64,000 nucleotides of DNA from assembly GCF_004153605.1 (NCBI RefSeq), contig NZ_SDSI01000003.1, positions 1-64,000 on the forward strand. The letters run 5' to 3'. Source of the stretch: Qipengyuania_B thermophila (GTDB lineage: Bacteria > Pseudomonadota > Alphaproteobacteria > Sphingomonadales > Sphingomonadaceae). The position numbers and the translations under genes were made by a program. This document shows positions 51,632-64,000 of the stretch, piece after piece (position 1 is the first letter of the stretch; each line of letters starts with the position of its first letter). The notes under the pieces were generated by a model. It ran no database searches. It saw nothing but the letters and a program-made list of their open reading frames with translations, and had not been told where the DNA came from.

Positions 51632-52558
51632 ATGCCGACAGTCGAGATCGAACACATCACCCGGTATTCCTACCGGCAGCCGGTCGCGTTTGGCGAGCAC
51701 CGCATCCTGATGCGGCCGCGGGAGAGCTATGACCAGCGGCTGTTGGACGCGCAGCTCGACATCGACCCCGCGCCCGAGGCGCTGCGCTGGATCCACGACG
51801 TGTTCGGCAACGCGGTGGCCATCGCGGGTTTCGGCAGCCGGGCAAGCTGCCTGGAGGTCCGCGCCAGCGCAAAGGTCCGGCACACGCCGACGCAGGCGAC
51901 AGCCATCGCCGTCGAGGACTACGCGGTGCAGTGGCCGTTCCAGTACGCGGCGGAGGATTTGCCCGACCTGTCGCGCGCGATCGAACGGCAGCATCCCGAC
52001 CGCGACCGCGAGGTGGATCGCTGGGTCGGCCGCTTCCTCCGCAGTGACGGGCGCACGCCGACGCTGGACCTGCTGACGCAGATCACCTGCGCCATTCACG
52101 AACGCTTCGCGTACCGCCCGCGCGAGGAGGAGGGCACGCAAACCCCCCTCGACACGCTTGAACGGGGAAGCGGGACCTGCCGCGACTTCGCCGTCCTGAT
52201 GATGGACGCGGTGCGCGCGCTCGGCCTCGCCGCGCAGTTCGTCTCGGGCTATCTTTACCAGACGGGCGCCGGTCCCGAGCGGGTCGGCGGGCACAGCACG
52301 CACGCCTGGGTGCGGGTGTTCCTGCCGGGGTCCGGCTGGATCGAGTTCGATCCGACCAACGGCATCGTCGGCAGCGCCGGCCTCATCCGGGTGGCCGTCG
52401 CGCGCGATCCGGCCCATGCGAAACCGCTGACCGGCAAGTGGGTGGGGCCACCCGACAGCTGGCTCGACATGGACGTCGACGTGCGGATCGCCTGTCCCGG
52501 CGACGAGGCGACCGAGCCCTCGCAGAGCGACGAAACGCGGGAGGAAACACCATGCTGA
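51632..52558 (+). CDS. Transglutaminase-like protein (with bacterial N-terminal domain)
   Basis: The 308-residue product has the beta-rich bacterial transglutaminase N-terminal domain (TVEIEHITRYSYRQPV, then LRPRESYDQRLL-like sequence) and a papain-like core with C183 in GTCRDFAVL, H224 in STHAWVRVF and D240 in FDPTNG, so the triad is complete. It may act as a peptidase or amidase rather than as a crosslinking enzyme. No signal peptide is visible. Its end overlaps the second transglutaminase-like gene by seven bases. Pairs like this are common in Alphaproteobacteria and often lie near circularly permuted ATP-grasp and alpha-E genes, which are absent here. Confidence 0.9.
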   Translation: MPTVEIEHITRYSYRQPVAFGEHRILMRPRESYDQRLLDAQLDIDPAPEALRWIHDVFGNAVAIAGFGSRASCLEVRASAKVRHTPTQATAIAVEDYAVQWPFQYAAEDLPDLSRAIERQHPDRDREVDRWVGRFLRSDGRTPTLDLLTQITCAIHERFAYRPREEEGTQTPLDTLERGSGTCRDFAVLMMDAVRALGLAAQFVSGYLYQTGAGPERVGGHSTHAWVRVFLPGSGWIEFDPTNGIVGSAGLIRVAVARDPAHAKPLTGKWVGPPDSWLDMDVDVRIACPGDEATEPSQSDETREETPC

Positions 52559-53433
52559 TCCGCACCGGTTTCGACATCCGCTTCGAGACGGACAGGGAGG
52601 TGCCGATGCTCGCCCTGCTGAGCGTCCGGCCGGAGCGGTGTGGCGACCTGCGCACGCCGGAAGTGCTGAACACCGAGCCTTCGGTGCCCGTGTCCCGGTA
52701 TGTCGACAGCTTCGGCAACGTCGCGTCGCGGCTCGTGGTGCCCGCCGGCGGCATCCGGCTGTTCAGCGACTTCGTCATCGCCGACGAAGGCACGCCCGAC
52801 CCGGTCGTGGCGGATGCCGAGCAGCATCCGGTGCCGGAGCTGCCGGACGAGGCGCTGATCTACCTCCTCAGCTCGCGCTACTGCGAGGTCGAGCTGCTCG
52901 CCGACGAGGCGTGGGCGATCGCCGGGTCGATCACCGGCGGCTGGGCGCGGGTGCAGGCCCTCGTCGACGCCGCGCACGAGCGGTTGCAGTTCGACTACCA
53001 GCGCGCCAGCAGCGCCCGCACCGCCCGCTCGGCGTGGGATGAGCGCACGGGCGTGTGCCGTGACTTTGCCCATCTGGCGATCACCCTGTGCCGGGCGGTG
53101 AACATTCCCGCGCGCTACTGCACCGGCTATCTGGGCGACATCGGCATCGACCCGGTCGACTACCCGATGGATTTCTCGGCCTGGTTCGAGGTGTATCTCG
53201 GCGGCGCCTGGCACACCTTCGACGCGCGTCACAACCGGCCGCGCATCGGCCGAATCGCCATGGCGCGCGGACGCGACGCGGTGGACACCGCGCTGACGAC
53301 GAGCTTCGGCAAGGCGCGGCTGACCCGGTTCGAGGTTCACACGGTGGAGGTCGCCTCGGCCGATCTCGACCGGCCGGTCGCCGATGCGGCGCTGCCGCAG
53401 CGCGCCGTCCCGGTGCCGGGCGACGCGGCCTGA
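52552..53433 (+). CDS. Second transglutaminase-like protein, catalytic His replaced by Ser
   Basis: The 293-residue protein is related to its upstream neighbour. The N-terminal beta domain contains VSRYVDSFGNVASRLVVPAGG, and the core has C169 in GVCRDFAHLAI and D224 in TFDARHNRPRIGR. The His normally found before AW in this family is serine here (S209 in MDFSAWFEVYL). The protein may thus use another residue or have lost activity and act as a partner of the first protein. GGGAGGAAAC precedes the ATG. The last gene of the pair ends 33 bases before the convergent secreted-protein gene. Confidence 0.88.
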   Translation: MLIRTGFDIRFETDREVPMLALLSVRPERCGDLRTPEVLNTEPSVPVSRYVDSFGNVASRLVVPAGGIRLFSDFVIADEGTPDPVVADAEQHPVPELPDEALIYLLSSRYCEVELLADEAWAIAGSITGGWARVQALVDAAHERLQFDYQRASSARTARSAWDERTGVCRDFAHLAITLCRAVNIPARYCTGYLGDIGIDPVDYPMDFSAWFEVYLGGAWHTFDARHNRPRIGRIAMARGRDAVDTALTTSFGKARLTRFEVHTVEVASADLDRPVADAALPQRAVPVPGDAA

Positions 53434-53466
53434 GCCGCAACGTCTCGCGGGCGAGCGGCGCGGCGT

Positions 53467-55014
53467 TCAGCGGATCCGGGCACGCAGGACGAGTTCGGCT
53501 TCGGGCGGCGGGGTCCCGGGCAGGAACGGATCGCGCAGGCGGATGCAGACATGGCGCACCTGCGGATCGTGCCCGGCAACGGGCGTGTAGGTGCACTGGC
53601 TGAGGCTGGTCGGCCGGACAGCGGCGTTGGAGAACCGAAGGTCGGTGGCAGCCGAAAAGGTCGTGCCGCTGTCGCCGGGAACGACGCGGACCGAGGCGCT
53701 GTCGCCCAGTGCGGGCGGGCCGTGGAAGAACTCCATCGCCGCGGGCAGCGTGTCGACGATGAACACCCCGTCGTCCGCCGCGCCGTCTCCTTCGTTGCGC
53801 ACCCGGATGGTGTAGAGCACCTCCTCGCCGGGAAGGTGGAAGCCGCTGGCCCCCGCCCCGCCGACGGGCGCCGACGTCTTGGTGGCGGTGAGCCGGGCGG
53901 GCGCATCGGTCGCCCTCATGCGCGTGTCGCGCATCAGGGTGCGTGCCGCTCCGCCGGTGTTGAGGGTGTCGGCGTAGCTGGTCCTCAGGATCTGCCCCGG
54001 CAGCGCCGCCATGACGCCGTCGCCGCTGCTGCCGGACGGCGCCGATTGCGTGGGCAGGGCGGCGCGGAAGATGCCGGTGTTCGGTCCCGTCTCGGACAGC
54101 ACCACCGTCTCCTGTTCGCCCGTCGTGCGGTTCGTCACCGTGACGGTGAGCGTGTCGACCGCGGCCGCGCGGGTGTTGCGGTCCGCGTCGATGACCTCGA
54201 TCTCGACCGCATCGCCGACCCTGCGGGCGAGCGGGGCGGTCAGCACCCCGTCGCTGCCGAGCAGCGGGCGGAGCACCAGCTGGAGCGTCGCGGGCCGCCG
54301 GTCGCAGCCGCTGCTGATGAAGGCGGTGCCGGCGATGCTGCCGGCAAGCTGCGGAACCTGCACGCCGCCCGCGAAGCTGAAGCCCGGACCGAACACCCGT
54401 TCGTCGAAGAATTCGATGGCGCCGTTGTTGAAGGTCGTCTGCGCCGTGTTGCTGCCGGTGCCCACGAAGGAGAACACGTAGTCGTTCGCCCGCGCCGGCA
54501 CGGCGGCAAAGCTCATCGTGCCGCTCTGGTCCGGATTGCTGGCCGAGCAGTAGCGGCCAAAGGCGCGGGGCGGGTCGCCGGCGCTGGCCTGATCGACGTT
54601 GAGAACCGTGGCCAGGTAGATGAGCGAGGCGGCGGGATCGGGACCGTAGGTGACCCGGAAGGTCGCCGCCCCGGCCGGGAGAGCATTCTCCCGCATGATG
54701 TAGGCCGTTAGGCGGTTGCGCTTGGACCCGGTGCCCTCGATCGTGCCGAGCGGCTGCATGGCCACCCCGTTCAGCGTCGCCCCGGTCGGCGCCGAGTTCT
54801 GGTTCGATTCGTATTCGGAAAAGATGATCGCGATGACGACGCGGCTCGATCCGGCGGCGGGCGTGTAGCTGCGGCTGTAGCTGGTGGCGGTGGCGTGATT
54901 GTTGACCAGCGTCTCGTTGGAAATCTGCGCGCGGACGGGTACGCCATATGCCAGGCAGAGCGCCAGCAGCAGGCACGCAAGCCCGGCACGGAACAGCAGT
55001 AACGAAATCCCCAC
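53467..55014 (-). CDS. Secreted protein with DUF11-like repeat domain
   Basis: The 515-residue product has an N-terminal signal (ISLLLFRAGLACLLLALCL to VRAQ, cleavage near residue 30). The mature part is beta-rich. Residues about 250-350 look like an Ig-type module (VTVTNRTTGEQETVVLSETG), and residues about 380-470 match DUF11 (EVLYTIRVRNEGDGAADDG, FIVDTLPAAMEFF). Such modules occur in large cell-surface proteins. There is no sorting signal or autotransporter domain, so it is probably periplasmic or released. The function is unknown. It is convergent with the transglutaminase genes. Confidence 0.8.
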   Translation of the reverse strand: MGISLLLFRAGLACLLLALCLAYGVPVRAQISNETLVNNHATATSYSRSYTPAAGSSRVVIAIIFSEYESNQNSAPTGATLNGVAMQPLGTIEGTGSKRNRLTAYIMRENALPAGAATFRVTYGPDPAASLIYLATVLNVDQASAGDPPRAFGRYCSASNPDQSGTMSFAAVPARANDYVFSFVGTGSNTAQTTFNNGAIEFFDERVFGPGFSFAGGVQVPQLAGSIAGTAFISSGCDRRPATLQLVLRPLLGSDGVLTAPLARRVGDAVEIEVIDADRNTRAAAVDTLTVTVTNRTTGEQETVVLSETGPNTGIFRAALPTQSAPSGSSGDGVMAALPGQILRTSYADTLNTGGAARTLMRDTRMRATDAPARLTATKTSAPVGGAGASGFHLPGEEVLYTIRVRNEGDGAADDGVFIVDTLPAAMEFFHGPPALGDSASVRVVPGDSGTTFSAATDLRFSNAAVRPTSLSQCTYTPVAGHDPQVRHVCIRLRDPFLPGTPPPEAELVLRARIR

Positions 55015-55094
55015 GGCGCGATGCTACCGCGATTGCAATGAAGATTGGTTAACGCGCCGGTCAGGAGCGCCGCGGCGGCCGCAGCCCGGACGCG

Positions 55095-55126
55095 AAAAAG
55101 GGAGCGACACGCGCGGTGCCGCCCCC
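55095..55126 (-). terminator. Terminator behind rplL
   Basis: On the minus strand a stem of 11 positions with two mismatches (55116-55126 with 55100-55110) is followed by five T residues (55099-55095). It lies about 28 bases after the rplL stop and should end the rplJL transcript. Confidence 0.75.
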
Positions 55127-55153
55127 TTCCATTCCGCGGATCCGCGGACGCGG

Positions 55154-55534
55154 TTACTTGAGCTCGACGGTGCCGCCGGCTTCTTCGATCTTCTTCTTGA
55201 TCTCTTCGGCTTCGGCCTTGCTCACGCCTTCCTTGATCGGCTTGGGCGCGCCTTCGACGAGGCCCTTGGCTTCGGCGAGACCGAGACCGGTGATGCCGCG
55301 GACTTCCTTGATGACCTGGATCTTCTTGCCGCCGTCGCCGGTCAGGATCACGTCGAATTCGGTCTGCTCTTCGGCCGCGGCCGCGTCGCCGCCGCCGCCC
55401 GCCGCCGGACCGGCCACGGCCACCGCCGCGGCGGCCGAGACGCCCCACTCTTCCTCGAGAGCCTTGGCCAGTTCGGCCGCTTCGAGGACGGTGAGCTTGC
55501 TCAGTTCTTCGACAAGGGTCTTGATGTCAGCCAT
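55154..55534 (-). CDS. rplL: 50S ribosomal protein L7/L12
   Basis: The 126-residue protein has the N-terminal dimerisation helices (IKTLVEELSKLTVLEAAELAKALEEEWGV), an Ala/Gly-rich hinge (about 33-55) and the C-terminal domain with FDVILTGDGGKKIQVIKEVRGITGLGLAEAK, the factor-binding surface. Several copies form the ribosomal stalk with L10. It lies 75 bases after rplJ on the same strand. Unlike in most bacteria, rpoB does not follow it. Confidence 0.98.
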   Translation of the reverse strand: MADIKTLVEELSKLTVLEAAELAKALEEEWGVSAAAAVAVAGPAAGGGGDAAAAEEQTEFDVILTGDGGKKIQVIKEVRGITGLGLAEAKGLVEGAPKPIKEGVSKAEAEEIKKKIEEAGGTVELK

Positions 55535-55609
55535 GATGAGTTCCTTTGTTCATGTAGCGCCGGAGCCGCGCCCCGGCAGGGTTCCTGGAAAGTCAGGTGA
55601 AGCCGCGTC

Positions 55610-56125
55610 TCAGGCGGCTTCCTTGTCGCCATAGGCGGCGAACACGCGCGCCAGCTTGGCCGCCGGCTCGTTGACGACGCGGGCGATCTTCGTCGCCGGG
55701 GCGTTGATGAGCCCGACCAGCTTGCCGCGCAGTTCGTCGAGGCTGGGCATGGTGGCGAGCGCCCGCACCCCGGCTTCGTCGAGCTGCTGCCCGCCCATCG
55801 ACCCGCCGACGATTTCCAGCCGGTCGGTGGACTTGGCGAAGTCCACCACCGCCTTGGCCGCCGCGACCGGATCGGCCGAATAGGCAAGGGCGGTCGGGCC
55901 GGAGAGATACTCCTCCAGTCCCGTGTAGGGCGTGTCCGCCAGGGCGAGCTTGGCCAGGCTGTTCTTCGCCACCTTGTACGCGGCGCCGGCCTCGCGCATC
56001 TTGGTGCGCAGGGCGGTGGACTGGGCCACCGTCATGCCGAGGTTGCGGGTGACGACCACCACGCCGACCTCGTTGAAGATCGCGCTGAGCTGGGCGACCG
56101 ATTCGGCTTTCTGCGAACGATCCAT
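55610..56125 (-). CDS. rplJ: 50S ribosomal protein L10
   Basis: The 171-residue product shows the L10 pattern: MDRSQKAESVAQLSAIFNE, VVVVTRNLGMTVAQSTALR, the YKVAKNSLAKLAL segment, GPTALAYS and a C-terminal L7/L12-binding helix (EPAAKLARVFAAYGD). GAAGGAG precedes the ATG at 56125, which I prefer over a longer frame from 56140. The upstream leader to about 56290 is the expected place of the L10-binding autoregulatory RNA, but I could not trace its structure. The usual rplK-rplA genes are not upstream. Confidence 0.97.
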   Translation of the reverse strand: MDRSQKAESVAQLSAIFNEVGVVVVTRNLGMTVAQSTALRTKMREAGAAYKVAKNSLAKLALADTPYTGLEEYLSGPTALAYSADPVAAAKAVVDFAKSTDRLEIVGGSMGGQQLDEAGVRALATMPSLDELRGKLVGLINAPATKIARVVNEPAAKLARVFAAYGDKEAA

Positions 56126-56366
56126 GCCGTACTCCTTCACAAATGGCCGCGACGGCGGGGCTGCCGCGGCCGGCTACGCACATCGCGTCCGACACCGGCA
56201 GCGGCGGGACGCGCTTGAAGTCCGTGAGGGGGAAGGGACGCACGGCGGCGCCTGAGCACGACGCGGCCCTCGGCGGACCGCAGAAACTCGTCTCCCCGTC
56301 TCGGCCGGAAGATTAAGCCGGGGACAGGATCCCGTGGCACCGGCGGTCTCGGACGGAACCGGCAAG

Positions 56367-56400
56367 CAAAAAGGCCCGCCGGCGAGGCGGGCCTTTAGGC
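56367..56400 (-). terminator. Terminator of the Thr-rich lipoprotein gene
   Basis: AAAGGCCCGCC (56370-56380) pairs perfectly with GGCGGGCCTTT (56386-56396) over a 5-base loop. On the minus strand the stem ends in TTTTTG, so it fits the lipoprotein gene that stops at 56444 and separates it from rplJ. Confidence 0.88.
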
Positions 56401-56443
56401 GTTGTCGCGGGCGAGTCAACCCCGCCCGATCGAAACGGTCGAC

Positions 56444-56764
56444 TTACTGCGCCGGGGTGGCGGTCGCGGTGGTCGTGGTGGTGGTCGTGCCGGTCACGCC
56501 CGGAGCCGGGGTGGCGGTCGCCGTCGCCGTGGTCGTGGTGGTGCCCATCGCGTCCGTGGTCGGCGTGGCGCCCGGGGTCGCCATCGGATCGGTCGTGGTG
56601 GTGCCCATCGTGCCGGCGCCCGTGCCCATCGTGTCGGTGGTCATGGTGTCGGTCGTGGTGGTGGTGGTGGTGGCGGTGGTGTCGGTCGCCGGGTCGGTGT
56701 TGTTCCCACCGCAAGCCGCCAGAGCCATCACCAGCGGCAGAGCAATCAAGGCAGTCTTCTTCAT
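56444..56764 (-). CDS. Thr-rich small lipoprotein
   Basis: The 106-residue product has a lipoprotein signal (MKKTALIALPLVMALAAC, lipobox LAAC) and a low-complexity mature part of Thr, Ala, Gly, Met, Pro and Asp with repeats like TTTTD and ATATATP. It is probably a disordered, membrane-anchored envelope protein. AAGGGA precedes the ATG at 56764. A TTG six bases upstream would be too close. The repeats make length variation between strains likely. The gene sits between rplJ and rpoB, which are normally neighbours in one operon. Confidence 0.82.
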   Translation of the reverse strand: MKKTALIALPLVMALAACGGNNTDPATDTTATTTTTTTDTMTTDTMGTGAGTMGTTTTDPMATPGATPTTDAMGTTTTTATATATPAPGVTGTTTTTTTATATPAQ

Positions 56765-57304
56765 GATCAAATCCCTTTCGCGAGGAGTGTGCCACTAAAT
56801 CGCCACATTTCGTTAGAGTCCCTGAAAGTTTTTGCAAGCGGAAATTGTGCCGCGGCGGCACGGTCGCGTCACGAACCGTGGCGCAGGAGGCCTTTGCCGA
56901 ACGCGAGAAGCCGCATCCCGGCGCCAACGCCGACGGTGGTGGCGGGACCTTCGGCATTTGCGCGGACGAACGCACCCCTCTCCTCGACCATGCTGACAAT
57001 GGGGGAAGCGCTCCGGGCGGCTGACGCGGCGGGCAACCGTTTGACACGCGGCGCCAGAGGATTATATGCGCGCTCTGCCGACCGCTTCGAGCGACGCCGG
57101 CCCGTGCGCGGGGGCTGGTGACTGGATGGAAGCGGCATCCCTTCACGCGACGCAGCAGCGGCCTCGAGTCGCCGGACCCTGTGGCCGTCCGGCGCTGCCG
57201 CGCTGGGTCGCCGGGCCGGCGTCCACGCGATTGCACGTTCACAGCGCCGGCCGACCCGCACGGAGCGGCGGCGGGCGCGGCGAGGAAAAGGTCAGGCACG
57301 CATC
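56765..57304. other. 540-bp region upstream of rpoB
   Basis: No convincing gene is present. Frames on both strands here lack ribosome sites and known domains, and their composition looks like antisense noise. The region holds the promoter of the lipoprotein gene (minus strand) and a strong plus-strand promoter at 57041-57068, leaving an rpoB leader of about 230 bases, which is long enough for a regulatory RNA structure, though I did not identify one. Confidence 0.6.
57041..57068 (+). promoter_or_regulatory. rpoBC promoter
   Basis: TTGACA (57041-57046) and TATATG (57063-57068) are separated by 16 bases, a near-consensus housekeeping promoter. It gives rpoBC its own start of transcription, which is needed because rplJL is on the other strand. 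Confidence 0.75.
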
Positions 57305-61474
<4,170 letters not shown>

Positions 61475-61482
61475 CCCTTCTT

Positions 61483-61567
61483 CCCTCCCGGCAGCGGGAG
61501 GGGCCGGGGGTGGGCCGCCGGCTCACCCGCTCAGACCCACCCCGAACCCCTCCCCCGGCGGGAGGGG
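61483..61567. repeat. REP-like palindromic element between rpoB and rpoC
   Basis: A long imperfect stem is formed by 61496-61514 (GGGAGGGGCCGGGGGTGGG) and 61536-61554 (CCCACCCCGAACCCCTCCC), with small CCCTCCCG/CGGGAGGG hairpins on either side (61483-61503 and 61550-61567). Such GGGAGGGG...GTGGG palindromes are frequent in intergenic regions of sphingomonads, from general knowledge. It may stabilise mRNA ends or reduce rpoC expression. Confidence 0.8.
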
Positions 61568-61584
61568 GATGAGGATGAGACAAG

Positions 61585-64000
<2,416 letters not shown>

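Noticed and set aside
56869..57261. Open frame of 130 codons on the minus strand upstream of rpoB
   Set aside because: No ribosome site, no domain, and it crosses the likely rpoB promoter and leader. It looks like a composition artefact.

Overview
The window is high-GC DNA (roughly two thirds G+C by eye) from an alphaproteobacterium. GcrA, the class of DabA/DabB, HspQ, the groESL operon with a CIRCE operator, and the REP-like palindrome between rpoB and rpoC together suggest the order Sphingomonadales. I cannot name the genus from sequence alone.

Positions 1 to about 28,713 are the right-hand part of a tailed-phage prophage of HK97/siphovirus type. It is complete from the single-strand-binding protein (cut by the window start) to the integrase. 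The order is: SSB, two small early proteins, HNH nuclease, small and large terminase, portal, ClpP-type prohead protease, major capsid protein, head-tail connectors, tail terminator, tail tube, two tail assembly chaperones joined by a predicted programmed -1 frameshift, an antisense TM2-domain moron, tape measure, a large tail-tip/fibre protein with an internal duplication, a lysis block (membrane proteins, GH24 endolysin, holin), a fibre with Ig-like and lectin-like parts, a secreted DUF1996-type protein, an overlapping i-spanin/o-spanin pair, a second DUF1996-like protein, and then on the minus strand an SNase-like nuclease translationally coupled to a P4-type tyrosine integrase. The integrase end abuts the 3' end of a tRNA-Ser(CGA), the likely integration site. 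The left end of the prophage lies outside the window.

Positions 28,714 to 48,800 are core chromosome: tRNA-Ser, hspQ, an orphan ABC-2 permease, gcrA, a PaaG-like hydratase/isomerase, a TerC-family membrane protein, an inorganic-carbon uptake module (lysR divergent from dabB-dabA with a small PII-like gene), a RecQ helicase, a CHASE3/HWE histidine kinase overlapping polA, a small lipoprotein, a divergent class A beta-lactamase-like enzyme, a host-attachment-family protein, and groES-groEL under a clear promoter with CIRCE.

Positions 48,800 to 64,000 hold a MATE exporter, a PagL-like outer-membrane acyl hydrolase, an N-formylglutamate amidohydrolase-family protein, two tandem transglutaminase-like proteins, a secreted DUF11-type protein, rplJ-rplL on the minus strand, a Thr-rich lipoprotein, and rpoB-rpoC on the plus strand (rpoC runs off the end). 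The ribosomal stalk genes and the RNA polymerase genes, which form one operon in most bacteria, are here divergent and separated by a lipoprotein gene.

The most interesting points are the pair of DUF1996-like proteins in the phage fibre/lysis region, the well-phased GGGAAAC frameshift site, the split beta operon, and a beta-lactamase-fold protein with altered SDN and omega-loop residues. I found no CRISPR array, insertion sequence or rRNA.
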